Assembly (NCBI GenBank): GCA_963752325.1 | Contig: CAVVXU010000022.1 | Location: 186,001-250,000 of the forward strand | Direction of reading: 5' to 3' | Origin: CAVTJL01 sp963752325 | GTDB lineage: Bacteria; Pseudomonadota; Alphaproteobacteria; Geminicoccales; Geminicoccaceae | Length of the DNA stretch: 64,000 nucleotides | Shown here: piece after piece, positions 46,908 to 56,651 of the stretch | How the letters are laid out: every line of letters begins with the position of its first letter | How positions within the stretch are numbered: position 1 is the stretch's first letter | Notes under the pieces: model-generated | Told to the model about the DNA's origin: nothing | The model's database searches: none | Seen by the model: only the letters and a program-made list of their open reading frames with translations | Translations under genes and position numbers: made by a program

Positions 46908-49068
46908 ATGACCGAGCCGGTCGGATCACCGCGGACCGAGGCGCTGATCGCCTCCATGAGTCTTAAGGAAAAGATAGGTCAGCTCGCGATGGTGACGGCC
47001 GACCTCGCGGTAACGGGCCCCATGGCGGCGGGCGACTGGATGGCGGCGGTGCGCTCGGGCCAGGTGGGCAGCCTTCTCAACCTTTACGGGAGAGATCGCG
47101 TCCGCGAGGCGCAGCGGACAGCCGTCGAGGAGACCAGGCTCGGCATCCCGCTTTTTTTCGGCTTCGATGCCATCCACGGCCACCGCACGATCTTTCCGAT
47201 CCCGCTGGCCGAGGCCGGCGCCTTCGATCCGGGGCTGTGGCGACGAACCGCCCGCGTCACCGCCGAGGAGGCGGCGGCTGACGGACTCGACCTTCTCTTC
47301 GCGCCGATGCTGGATGTCTGCCGCGATCCCCGCTGGGGGCGCATCGCGGAGAGCCCGGGCGAGGATCCCTGGCTCGCGGCAAGGCTGGCGGAGGCCAGGA
47401 TCGGTGCCTTGCAGAAGGGCGGCCTCGACGCCACAGACGCCGTGGCCGCATGCGCCAAGCATCTGGGCGGCTATGGGGCGGTCGGCGCAGGCCGCGAATA
47501 TGCCTCGGTCGACGTCTCCGAGCGGACGCTGCACGAGGTGCATCTGCCGGCCTTCGCGTCCGCCGTCGCTCATGGCGCAGCGTCGGTGATGCCATCCTTC
47601 AACGACCTAGCAGGCGTGCCGACGACGGCCAACGCGCCGCTTCTCCGCGCCCTGCTGCGCGGCGGCTGGGGCTTCGGCGGCGTTCTCATCAGCGACTATG
47701 GGGCCGTGGCCGAGCTGATCGCGCATGGCGTGGCGGCCGATCTGGCCGAGGCCGCAGCGCTCGCCCTCGAGGCCGGCGTCGACATCGACATGATGGGCGA
47801 CGCGTTCGTCCGTGGCCTGCCCGAGGCGCTCGAGCGCGGGCTCGTCGGCATCGAGCGGGTCGACCAATCGGTTCGGCGCGTGCTCGCGCTGAAGGAGCGG
47901 CTGGGCCTTCTCGACGATCCCTACCGCCGCTGCGGGGCTCCGCCGGCCTCCCCGACGACGAAGGCCGAGCGCAGGGCGCTGGCCCGCGAGGCGGGCCGCC
48001 GCTCGATCGTGCTGCTCCAGGACGGGGCGGGGCTCCTCCCACTGGATCCCGCGCCCAAGCGAATAGCCGTATTGGGCCCGCTGGCCGATGCGGGTCTCGA
48101 GATGCCGGGGCCCTGGTCCGCCGCCGGCGCGCCCGAGGAGGCGGTCAGCATTCTCGATGGCCTGCGCGGCGCCTTCGCGGGCACCACGCTCGTCCACGTG
48201 CCCGGCGTTGCCATCGAGGGAGAAGACGAGAGCGGCATCGAGGCGGCCGTCCAGGCGGCGCAGGAGGCCGACATCGTCCTCCTCTGCCTCGGCGAGAAGC
48301 GCTTCATGAGCGGCGAGGCGGCGAGCCGGGGCCGACCGGACCTGCCGGGCCGCCAGCGGGCGCTGGCAGAGGCCGTTCTCAGGCTCGGTAAGCCCACGGT
48401 CCTCCTGCTGAGCTCGGGGAGGCCGCTCATGGTGCCCTGGCTCTTCGAGCAGGCCGGCACCGTGCTGGCCACCTGGTTCCTGGGCGTCGAGGCCGGCCAC
48501 GCTGTGGCGGAGGTGTTGAGCGGCGCCGCCGAGCCGACAGGACGTCTACCGGTCTCGTGGCCGGTCGACACGGGCCAGATCCCGGTCTTCTATGCCCAGC
48601 GGCCGACCGGCAGGCCGGCCGAACTCGGGACAGCGCTACACATCGAAGTACATCGACCTGCCGGTTGAGCCGCTCTTCCCCTTCGGCCACGGGCTTTCCT
48701 ACACGCGCTTCTCCTATCGGAAGCTCGAGGTGACACCCGCGGAGGCCCGGCCGGGCGACCGGGTCGAGATCACCGTCGAGGTCACGAACGAGGGCCACCG
48801 CCCCGGCGAGGAGACTCTTTTTTTCTTTGTCCGCGATCGCGTGGCGAGCGTGGCGCGGCCGATGCAAGAGCTGCGTGGCTGGCAGAAGATCCGCCTGGAC
48901 CCAGGCGAGGGTGGGACGGCACGGCTCGTGTTGAATACCGAAGCCTTCAGCTTTCTGGGGCCCGATCTCGAGCCCCGCCTCGAGCCCGGTAGCTTCGAGA
49001 TCAGGGTCGGCCCGAGCGCGGACCCGCGCCGGCAGATCGTGGCAGAGCTGCTGCTCCGGGCAGGCTGA
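46908..49068 (+). pseudogene. GH3 beta-glucosidase (BglX-like), one frameshift
   Basis: A GH3 enzyme with EKIGQLAMVTADL, PLFFGFDAIHGHRTIFPIPL, a KHLGGYGAVGAGREY block and nucleophile Asp263 (GVLISDYGA). The C-terminal SWPVDTGQIPVFY and FGHGLSYTRFSY plus the fibronectin-III-like domain are separated from the rest by a frameshift near 48625. Joined, it would be about 719 residues, near BglX length. It hydrolyses beta-linked gluco-oligosaccharides. There is no signal peptide at the chosen start; a longer start exists at 46860. Confidence 0.85.
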
Positions 49069-49074
49069 GGGGCC

Positions 49075-49713
49075 TCAATGGCCGCTGCCGATCGACGGGA
49101 AGAGGCCGGTGATGCCGCCGGCGATCATCTCGACGGCGATGGCCGCGAGCAGGATGCCCATGAGCCGGACCACGACGTTCATGCCGGCCATGCCGAGGGC
49201 CGCGGCCACCGGCACGGCGACACGCATCGCGACGTAGACCGCCACCACCATGACGAGAATCACCGCGACGATGGCGACCCAGCCGCCTGCGCCGTGCGCC
49301 TGGTGGGTATAGATGATCACGGTCGAGATGGCGCCTGGGCCGGCGATCATCGGGATCGCCAGGGGAAAGACGGCCGGGCTCTCCTTGGCAGCGCCCTCGG
49401 CCTCCTCCTCCGCCGAATGATGGACCTCACTGCGCTTGGCCTGCAGCATCGAGAGGGCGATCAGCAGCACGATGATGCCACCCGCGACGCGAAACGAGGC
49501 GACCGAGATGCCGAAGAAGTGGAGGATCGGCTCGCCCGCCAGCGCCGTGACGGCGAGGACGACCAGGACCGCCAGCGAGCCGATGAGCGCGATCCGGCGC
49601 CGCTCCTCGGGCGAGCGATCGGCGGTGAGCGAGATGAAGACCGGCATCCCGCCGATCGGGTTCATGATCGCCAGCATGGCCGCGAGGAAACTCAGAAACT
49701 CGGCGCTGTCCAT
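49075..49713 (-). CDS. MarC-family integral membrane protein
   Basis: A 212-residue protein with six hydrophobic helices and the MarC signatures LAAMLAIMNPIGGMPVF and PLAIPMIAGPGAISTVI, plus the C-terminal GITGLFPSI. Its function is unresolved (NAAT/MarC family). It ends 6 bases from the convergent GH3 gene. The frame is open far upstream, and 49713 was chosen as the family start. Confidence 0.9.
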   Translation of the reverse strand: MDSAEFLSFLAAMLAIMNPIGGMPVFISLTADRSPEERRRIALIGSLAVLVVLAVTALAGEPILHFFGISVASFRVAGGIIVLLIALSMLQAKRSEVHHSAEEEAEGAAKESPAVFPLAIPMIAGPGAISTVIIYTHQAHGAGGWVAIVAVILVMVVAVYVAMRVAVPVAAALGMAGMNVVVRLMGILLAAIAVEMIAGGITGLFPSIGSGH

Positions 49714-49742
49714 TCCTACCGACCCCGACGCCTCCTTGCCCG

Positions 49743-49777
49743 CTTCGACCACCCTGGGGCCACTTCGACCACCCTGG
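49743..49777. repeat. Two tandem copies of a 15-base repeat
   Basis: CTTCGACCACCCTGG occurs at 49743-49757 and again at 49763-49777 (period 20) in the 294-base gap between marC and the kinase gene. It may be a duplicated regulator site or a simple local duplication. Confidence 0.6.
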
Positions 49778-50007
49778 CGGCCACCCGCTGGCCATCGCTG
49801 GCCCGGCACCATGCGGGGCCGTCCGGTCGATGTCGAGAGGCAGCGCCGGGATCGCCGCAGGCGCGAGCCCGCCGCCCGGAAGGTCGCCCGAGGATCGCTG
49901 CTCTTGGTCAAGCGGGCGTTGGCCGCGACCCCGCCTCTCCCAACGGGCTTGACAGGCCCTTCCCATGCCCGGCTTCCCTCGCCGCGCATGAGGAGGTTCC
50001 GGGCACC

Positions 50008-51431
50008 ATGGCGGTCGCTGTTCTCGACATCGGCAAGACGAACCTGAAGCTGCTGCTCATCGAGCAGGGAAAAGCGATCCTGGCGCAGTGCTCGGTCCCC
50101 AACCGCGCCGTGCCAGGACCGCCCTGGCTGCATGCCGATCTGGACGCGATCGAGCGCTGGCTCCTGACATCGCTTCGCGAGCTTTCCGACCGGGCGCCGA
50201 TCGAGGCGTTCGTCGCCACCGGCCACGGCTCGGGCGGCGTGGTGGTGGACGAGCGTGGCCCCGTCCTGCCGCCGATCGACTATGAGGACCAGCCGCCGGC
50301 CGAGGTCATGGCCGAGTATGAGAGCCTCGCCCCCTCCTATCTCGAGCGCGGGTCCGCGCAGCTTGCAGGTGCCAGCCACTTCGCCCGCCAGCTGCTCTGG
50401 ATGGAACGGCGCTTTCCCGAGCGGCTTGCCGCCGCCCGATGGCTGCTGCCTTTCCCACAGTTCTGGGCCTGGCGGCTGAGCGGACGCGCGGTCGGCGAGA
50501 TCTCGATGCTGGGCGCCCAGTCGCATCTGTGGAGCCCGCTCGACGGCCGCTTCACGAGCCTCGCCCTGAGCAGCGGCTGGCAGCGGCTGGTGCCGCCCAT
50601 CGTTCCGGCCTGGGAGGTCGTGGGCCCTCTCAGGCCCGAGATCGCCAGGGCCACGGGCCTGCCAGCCCGACATGGCCGTCCTGGCCGGCGTCCATGACAG
50701 CACCGCCAACCTCTATCGCTATCAGCAGGCGGGCCTCGGCGATGCGACGCTGCTTTCCACGGGCACCTGGATCGTCGGCATGAGCGGAACGGCCGGTGCC
50801 GACCGCCTCGACGAGGCGCGTGGCATGACCGTGACGGCGGACGTGCATGGACGACCCGTCGATGGGTCTCCTCGCGATGACCGGGCGCGAGCATGCCCGG
50901 ATCCGGGGGCACGTCGAGGGCGCGGCGACCGCTGAGGCACTGGCTGAGGTGATCGGCCTGGGCACGCTGGCCCTGCCGGGCTTCTGCGAGTTCGACGGCA
51001 TCTTTCCCGGCAGCGCCGGGCGGGGGCGCATCGTCGGCGAGCCGCCTTCCGCCCCGGCGCTGCGGGTGGCGCTGGCGACGCTCTACGCGGCGCTGGTGGG
51101 CGAGGTGTGCCTGGATCTTCTCGGCGCCGTCGGGACGGTCGTGATCGACGGGGGCTTTGCCACCGATCCGGGCTTTGCCGGCCTCCTCGCGACCCTGCGG
51201 CCCGGGCAGACGATCCTGGTCGAGAAGGCGGGCGGCGGGACGGCCTTCGGCGCGGCGCTGCTGTGGACGCACGGGCGTCGCGGGGGGCCGGTCGAGATCG
51301 CCCTGGTGCCTGCCGAAGCGGTGGCGCCGGCCGGCCTTTCGGCCTATAGGGCGCGCTGGCGGGCGGCGGTTGCGGAGCATCTGGGCCGGCCTCTTCCGCC
51401 CGGCACGTCACCCATCGGAGATCGGTCTTGA
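50008..51431 (+). pseudogene. FGGY-family sugar kinase (L-fuculokinase-like), two frameshifts
   Basis: The N-terminal part (VAVLDIGKTNLKLLLIEQ, ATGHGSGGVVVDERG, FPQFWAWRLSG, ISMLGAQSHLW) is in one frame. The middle (MAVLAGVHDSTANLYRYQ, LLSTGTWIVGM) follows an extra base near 50667. The C-terminal part (PSMGLLAMTGREH, VIDGGFATDPGFAGLLATLRP) follows a lost base near 50860. Corrected length is about 474 residues. It would phosphorylate a ketose such as L-fuculose; its stop overlaps the class II aldolase start. Confidence 0.82.
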
Positions 51432-52123
51432 GCGACAACGGCCACGAGGCCATCCGCCGCGCCATTATCGAGACGGCACGCGAGATGAACCGCAAGGGCA
51501 TCAACCAGGGCACATCCGGCAACATCTCCCACCGCATCGAGGGCGGCCTGCTGATCACGCCCACGAGCCAGCCCTACGAGACGATGGAACCCGAGGATCT
51601 GGTCCTGCTGCGGGAGGACGGCAGCTATCTCGGCCGCCACCGGCCCTCCTCGGAATGGCGCTTCCACCGCGACATCCTGAAGGCCCGCCCCGACGTCAAC
51701 GTCGTGCTGCACAACCATGCGACCTTCGCCACGACGCTGGCCTGTCACGAGCGCGGCATCCCGCCCTTCCACTACATGACGGCGATCGCCGGCGGCCATG
51801 ACATCCGGGTCTCGCGCTATGCGACGTTCGGCACGCAGGCGCTCTCGGACGCGGTCCTCGAGGCGCTCGAGGGCAGGCATGCCTGCCTGATGGGCCACCA
51901 TGGCCTCCTGACCGTCGCTACGACGCTGGACACGGCGCTGTGGCTAGCGGTCGAGATCGAGGTGCTGGCGCGCATGTACGTCCATGCGCTGGCCCTGGGC
52001 GAGCCGCCCCATCTGCCTGCCGAGGAGATGGACCGGGTGATGGAGCAGATGCGGCGCATGAGCTACGGCCATGCCCCCGACCTCGACGGGATCAACGACA
52101 CGCCGAGCGAAGTGGCCGCCTGA
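51428..52123 (+). CDS. Class II aldolase (L-fuculose-phosphate aldolase-like)
   Basis: A 231-residue zinc aldolase with GTSGNISHR, TPTSQPYE, the catalytic acid in PSSEWRFHRD, Zn ligands in VLHNHATF and MGHHGLL. It splits a ketose-1-phosphate into dihydroxyacetone phosphate and lactaldehyde or a similar aldehyde. It starts with TTG overlapping the kinase TGA, so kinase and aldolase form a two-step sugar pathway. The exact sugar is not fixed by sequence. Confidence 0.88.
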   Translation: MSDNGHEAIRRAIIETAREMNRKGINQGTSGNISHRIEGGLLITPTSQPYETMEPEDLVLLREDGSYLGRHRPSSEWRFHRDILKARPDVNVVLHNHATFATTLACHERGIPPFHYMTAIAGGHDIRVSRYATFGTQALSDAVLEALEGRHACLMGHHGLLTVATTLDTALWLAVEIEVLARMYVHALALGEPPHLPAEEMDRVMEQMRRMSYGHAPDLDGINDTPSEVAA

Positions 52124-52146
52124 GCCTCTCTCCGCTCCTGCGACAC

Positions 52147-52181
52147 TGCCCGAGGGCTTGACGCGCGCCGGCCCTCGGGCA
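52147..52181 (+). terminator. Long stem-loop after aldolase gene
   Basis: TGCCCGAGGG and CCCTCGGGCA are perfect 10-base complements separated by 15 bases. The stem lies 23 bases after the aldolase stop. No T-run follows, so termination may be Rho-assisted, or the stem may belong to the amiC leader. Confidence 0.55.
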
Positions 52182-52258
52182 ATGGTGTCTGGTGAGCAGC
52201 GCAGCTCCTGCCGGGTGGCACCGGCTGATCTTCATGCGGTCCCCTAGACCTCGATACC

Positions 52259-52293
52259 GGGCAACGAAGCCCACGGCGTGAACGGCCGGGCTT
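52259..52293 (+). promoter_or_regulatory. Candidate ANTAR (AmiR) RNA target with mutually exclusive hairpins
   Basis: GGGC-AACGAA-GCCC (52259-52272) is a hairpin with a six-base loop having A at position 1 and G at position 4, the rule for ANTAR-bound loops. Its 3' arm also pairs in an alternative stem, AAGCCC (52267-52272) with GGGCTT (52288-52293), strengthened by GGC/GCC inside. The two cannot coexist. A second hexaloop hairpin, GCCGG-GTGGCA-CCGGC, lies at 52210-52225 with G rather than A at position 1. No U-run follows, so the switch mechanism is uncertain. Confidence 0.4.
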
Positions 52294-52320
52294 GCTGTCG
52301 CGTGCCGTTCGAGGAGGCGC

Positions 52321-53490
52321 ATGCACCAGGAGGGCACGGTCCGCATCGGCCTGCTGTTCTCGGCGACGGGGCCCTACGCCACGATCGCCAGGGCGATGCT
52401 CAACGGCGCGCGGCTGGCGGTCGAGGAGATCAATGCGAGCCCCGAGTTCGCCTTCGATCTCGAGCCCGTCTTCGTCGACCCGGCCGGCCGCAACGGCGAC
52501 TATGCCAGCGCCGCCCAGCGCTTCCTCACCACCGACCGCCTCGTCCATGTGGTGGGCTGCTACACCTCCTCGAGCCGCAAGGAGGTGCTCCCCTTATTCG
52601 AGAAGTATGACGGGTTGCTCTGGTACCCCTCGCACTATGAGGGCTTCGAGAGCAGCGAGAACGTCGTCTATACCGGCGCTGCCCCCAACCAGCACATCGT
52701 GCCGCTGGCCGAGCATCTGCTGCGCACGCATGGCGATCGGACCTGGTGCATCGGCTCGAACTATGTCTGGGCCTGGGAGAACAACCGGATCATGCGGGAG
52801 GCGGTGCAGGCCGCCGGCGGCACGGTCCTGGCGGAGCGCTACCTTCCGGTCGGCGAGACCGACTTCGCCCTGGTCATCAAGCAGATCCTGGATGCCCGGC
52901 CGAGCTTCGTCTTCAACACACTGATCGGCACCTCGGCCTACGCCTTCTTCCGCGCCTTCAGGCAGGCGGCGACAGAGGCCGGCATCGACCAGCCAGCCAG
53001 CCTGCCGATCGCGAGCTGCAGCCTGGCTGAGCCCGAGCTCATGGAGATCGGGCCCGAGGCCTCGGCCGGCCACATCAGCTCCAGCGTCTATTTCGAGAGC
53101 GTCGACAGCCCGCGCAATCGCGCCTTCGTCGCCGCCTATCGCCGAGCCTTCCCGGATGCGGGGCCGACATCGGCCGATGCCGAGTCCTCCTATGTTGCGG
53201 TCCACCTCCTGGCCCGCGCGATCCGCCGCGCGGGCGCCGTCTCGCTCGCTGCGGTGCGCGATGCGCTCTCCCACATCTGGATGCGAGCACCTCAGGGCGA
53301 CGTGCACATCGATCGCGACAACCGGCACTGCTACCTGACGCCACGCATCGGCATCTCGAATGCGGAGGGCGGCTTCGACATCATCTACGAGGCACCCGCC
53401 CCGGTGAAGCCCGACCCCTATCTGGTCTGGCACGACCCGAAGGCCCAGGCCGACCTGCACGCGGCCCCCGGCCTCAGGATCGTGCGATGA
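52321..53490 (+). CDS. amiC: AmiC-like cytoplasmic amide sensor
   Basis: A 389-residue type I periplasmic-binding-fold protein without a signal peptide, starting VRIGLLFSATGPYATIARAML. It has HVVGCYTSSSRKEVLPLFEKYDGLLWYPSHYEGFE and GPEASAGHISSSVYFESVDSPRNRAFV, typical of the AmiC/UrtA group. Absence of an export signal and the next gene (amiR, ATGA overlap) mark it as the regulatory AmiC rather than a transport protein. By analogy to Pseudomonas it holds AmiR until an amide binds. GAGGAGG lies 3 bases upstream of the ATG. Confidence 0.9.
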   Translation: MHQEGTVRIGLLFSATGPYATIARAMLNGARLAVEEINASPEFAFDLEPVFVDPAGRNGDYASAAQRFLTTDRLVHVVGCYTSSSRKEVLPLFEKYDGLLWYPSHYEGFESSENVVYTGAAPNQHIVPLAEHLLRTHGDRTWCIGSNYVWAWENNRIMREAVQAAGGTVLAERYLPVGETDFALVIKQILDARPSFVFNTLIGTSAYAFFRAFRQAATEAGIDQPASLPIASCSLAEPELMEIGPEASAGHISSSVYFESVDSPRNRAFVAAYRRAFPDAGPTSADAESSYVAVHLLARAIRRAGAVSLAAVRDALSHIWMRAPQGDVHIDRDNRHCYLTPRIGISNAEGGFDIIYEAPAPVKPDPYLVWHDPKAQADLHAAPGLRIVR

Positions 53491-54095
53491 GCCGCCGCCC
53501 GATCCAGAACTTCCGCGGCGTGCGGGCGGCCGTGGTTCACCCCGCCGACCGCAACAGGACGGTGATCGCCCAGACGCTGACCCGGCTGGGCCTGAGCGTG
53601 CTCGCCATTGACCCGTCGACCGCAATGACGGAGCCAGGTGTCCTCGACGAGGCCGAGCTCGTTCTCTTCGACGCCGACGCCGCGGGCGACCTCCTGCCCT
53701 GGACACCCGGCACGGCGCCGGTGCCGCTGATCGCGGTGATCGGCCTCGAGGCGCCGAGCCGGCTCGAGCGCGCGTTCGACCAGCTGCCCGCAGCCGTGCT
53801 CAGGAAGCCGGTGGGTACGACGGGGATCTACACGGCGCTCTTCTTCGCCGCGAACGAGCACCGCCGCCGCCAGGAGCAGCTCGACCGTCTTCGCGCGCTC
53901 GAGGCGCGCCACGGAGCCCGGCGGGTCGTCTTCAAGGCGGTGCTGCAGCTGATGGAGCAGCGCGGTGTCGACGACGAGCAGGCCTATCGCCTGCTGCGAA
54001 AGGAGAGCATGCGCCAGCGCGTGACGGTCGAGGAGCTGGCCATCCGGCTGCTCGCGGCAGCAAGCGCATCGCCCGCGGCGGCGCGCGAGGCCTGA
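53487..54095 (+). CDS. amiR: AmiR-like ANTAR-domain antiterminator
   Basis: A 202-residue protein. An N-terminal pseudo-receiver domain (~10-125: VRAAVVHPADRNRTVIAQTLTRLG, LVLFDADAAG) is followed by a coiled coil (ANEHRRRQEQLDRLRALEA) and a C-terminal ANTAR domain (FKAVLQLMEQRGVDDEQAYRLLRKESMRQRVTVEELA). ANTAR proteins bind paired hexaloop RNA hairpins and block termination. It overlaps amiC by four bases and is followed after 46 bases by the transporter operon it probably controls. Confidence 0.9.
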   Translation: MSRRPIQNFRGVRAAVVHPADRNRTVIAQTLTRLGLSVLAIDPSTAMTEPGVLDEAELVLFDADAAGDLLPWTPGTAPVPLIAVIGLEAPSRLERAFDQLPAAVLRKPVGTTGIYTALFFAANEHRRRQEQLDRLRALEARHGARRVVFKAVLQLMEQRGVDDEQAYRLLRKESMRQRVTVEELAIRLLAAASASPAAAREA

Positions 54096-54141
54096 CTTTT
54101 TTTGGGGGAAGCCCTCAGGGCTGGGACAAGGGACAGGAACC

Positions 54142-55667
54142 ATGACTGACAAGACCGATCCCGTCGTCACCGATACGACCGAGAGCTCGACAGCACCCGG
54201 TGCCGACCGTCGCACCGTGCTCAAGGGTGCTGGAGCCGCCGGCATCGCCGCCGCCACCTATCTGCGCGGCTTCAGCTTCAGCAATCCGGCGAGAGCGCAG
54301 ACGGGAGCGCCCATCAAGCTCGGCTTCATCGAGGACGAGACGGGCAACCTTTCGGTCTACGGCATCCAGAAGCTGCACGCGGCCCAGCTCGCCGTGAAGG
54401 AGATCAACGAGGGCAAGACGCTCAAGGGGGCCGCCGGCATCGGCGCCGGTCAGCTCGGCGTCATGGGCAAGGTCGCGGCTCGAAGCCGCCGATCATCAGC
54501 AAGGAGGGCACCAACCTCGACCTCGTGTCGGACGGCGGGCCCATGGACAAGACCGATCTCGTCTTCGAGGAGGAGGCCGACGTCCTGATCGATTCGGGCG
54601 AGAACGGCATCCTCGGCCGCGAGCTCCAGCTCCTCTCGTTCGACGGCCAGAGCAACAACGCGCTCTGGCAGCAGCTCGCCCGTCGGCTGATCCAGCAGGA
54701 GAAGGTCGACGTGCTGGTGGCCGGCTTCGCCAGCGCCGAGCGCGAGGCCATCCGGCCGATCGTCGACCAGCACAAGCAGCTCTATTTCTACACGAACCAG
54801 TATGAGGGCGGCGTCGCCGACGCGAACACCTTCTGCACCGGCCCGGTCTGCGAGCAGCAGGTCATCCCGACCGTGCAGTACATGATCGAGAAGTTCGGGC
54901 CGAAAGGCTACACGCTCGCCGCCGACTACAATTTCGGGCAGCTCACCGCGGCCTGGACCCGGGCCTTCGTGCCGCTCCTGGGCGGGCAGATCATCGCCGA
55001 GGAGTTCATCCCGCTCTCGGTCTCGGAGTTCAGCCAGGTCATCGCCCGCGTCCAGCAGGCCAAGCCCGACTGGGTGATGACCCTCCTCGTCGGCCAGAAC
55101 CAGCAGAACTACTATCCGCAGGCGGCCGCCGCCGGCCTCAAGTTCCCGATGGCCTCGACCGTCAACATGGCGCAGGGCTACGAGCACAAGCGCTTCGCGC
55201 CGCCCTCCCTCGCCGGCATGCACAACGCCATCCAGTACCAGCTCGAGGTGCCGACCGCGCGCAACCGGGCCTTCGTCAAGCGCTGGATGACGATGTTCCC
55301 GCAGGATCCCTATATCGGCGAGATGGCGCAGAACACCTACTTCACCATCCATCTCTACGCCAAGGCAGCGCGCCTCGCCGGCACGGTCGATCAGCCGACG
55401 GTGAAGAAGGCGCTCGAGATGGGCTGGAACATCGAGGCGCCGGAGGGCAGCGTGTTCCTCGAGCCCGGCACCCATCACTGTGCTCACCCGATCCGCCTCG
55501 CCGTATGCGACGAGAACCACAATGTGAGCTTCGTGCGCGACTGGCCGTTGATCGAGGCTTGGTGGCTGCAGCGCCTGGGTGTCAATCTGATCCGTACCCC
55601 TGAGTTCAAGCAGTACACGCCGGCCGAGGATCCCTTCTTCGACATGTTCACGAAGAAGAAGGCCTGA
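54142..55667 (+). pseudogene. Amide/urea-type ABC substrate-binding protein, one frameshift
   Basis: The N-terminal part has a twin-arginine signal (DRRTVLKGAGAAGIAAATYL) and IKLGFIEDETGNLSVYGIQKL. After VMGKVA the frame shifts near 54475, and the remainder (SKPPIISKEGTNLDLVSDGGPMDKTDLV, LYFYTNQYEGGVADANTFC, EFIPLSVSEFSQVIARVQQ) continues in another frame. The mature protein belongs to the UrtA/AmiC-like type and resembles FmdD-type binding proteins. It is the likely amide or urea receptor for the transporter that follows. The frameshift is probably a base error. Confidence 0.85.
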
Positions 55668-55674
55668 GCCTCGC

Positions 55675-55725
55675 CCGGACCCTCAACGTCCGGTGAGGAC
55701 CGGTCGCGCCTTCGGGCGTGACCGG
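55675..55725 (+). promoter_or_regulatory. Two stem-loops between binding-protein and permease genes
   Basis: CCGGAC-N7-GTCCGG (55675-55693) is followed by an 11-pair stem (one G-U) closed by a TTCG tetraloop, CCGGTCGCGCC-TTCG-GGCGTGACCGG (55700-55725). There is no T-run. Such hairpins after binding-protein genes protect the upstream mRNA and lower permease expression. Confidence 0.6.
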
Positions 55726-55754
55726 CCGCCTCGCCGGCTCGAACGGAGCCACCG

Positions 55755-56648
55755 ATGGACGGATTGGCGGTCGCGGCGAGCGTCCTCTATCAGCTCGGGA
55801 CCAACGGGTCCTATCTGCTCCTCTCGGCGCTGGGCCTCATCGTCATCCTCGGGATGATGAACATCATCAACCTCGCCCATGGTGAGCTGATGATGATGGG
55901 CGCCTACACCGCCTCGCTGACCTATCACCGGGGCGTGCCCTTCCCGGTGGCCGTGATCCTGGCCTTCGTGGTGGTGGCGATCTTCGGCGCCATCCTCGAG
56001 CGGCTGGTGGTGCGGCAGTTCTACGGCCGTGAGCTCGGTGCGCTGGTCGTCACCTGGGGGATCAGCCTCATCCTGGGCCAGGGCACGCTCATCCTGTTCG
56101 GCCCGTTCCTGCCGTCGATCCCGATCCCCGGCGGCTCCTTCTCGGTCGGCCAGTACTCCTTCTCGGACTATTGGATAGCGCTGATCCTGATCTCGGTGCT
56201 GGTCGTAGTGGGCCTGTGGTGGCTCTACAACCGCACGACCTTCGGTCTTCAGGCCAGGGCGACGATGCAGAACCCCGCCATGGCCCGGGCATTGGGCGTC
56301 GACACCCGCCGCGTCTACACGCTGACCTTCAGCCTCGGCGCCGGCCTCGCCGGCTTCAGCGGCGCCCTTCTGGCACCCACGACCTCGATCGCACCCTATA
56401 TGGGCCAGCAGTTCGTGGCGCCCGCCTTCATCACGGTGGTCGTTGGCGGCGCCACCAACGTCATCGCCGGTGCGGTGGGCAGCAGCGTGCTGCTGTCGCT
56501 CATCAAGACGCCGGTGGGCTTCCTTTTCGGGGCCTTCCTAGGCACGGTGGCACTCCTCCTGGCCGCGCTCATCATCATCCGACTGATGCCGGACGGGATC
56601 TCGGCCTTCATCCAGCGCCGCCTCGACCAGCGCGCGAGGCTGGTCTAG
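55755..56648 (+). CDS. LivH/UrtB-type ABC permease (amide locus, system 1)
   Basis: A 297-residue inner-membrane permease with the family motifs GLIVILGMMNIINLAHGELMMMGAY, the ATMQNPAMARALGVDTRRVYTLTF loop and FITVVVGGATNVIAGAVG. It lies 87 bases after the binding-protein gene and 3 bases before the LivM-type permease. With the next three genes it forms a complete transporter, probably for short amides or urea. Confidence 0.92.
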   Translation: MDGLAVAASVLYQLGTNGSYLLLSALGLIVILGMMNIINLAHGELMMMGAYTASLTYHRGVPFPVAVILAFVVVAIFGAILERLVVRQFYGRELGALVVTWGISLILGQGTLILFGPFLPSIPIPGGSFSVGQYSFSDYWIALILISVLVVVGLWWLYNRTTFGLQARATMQNPAMARALGVDTRRVYTLTFSLGAGLAGFSGALLAPTTSIAPYMGQQFVAPAFITVVVGGATNVIAGAVGSSVLLSLIKTPVGFLFGAFLGTVALLLAALIIIRLMPDGISAFIQRRLDQRARLV

Positions 56649-56651
56649 CCC

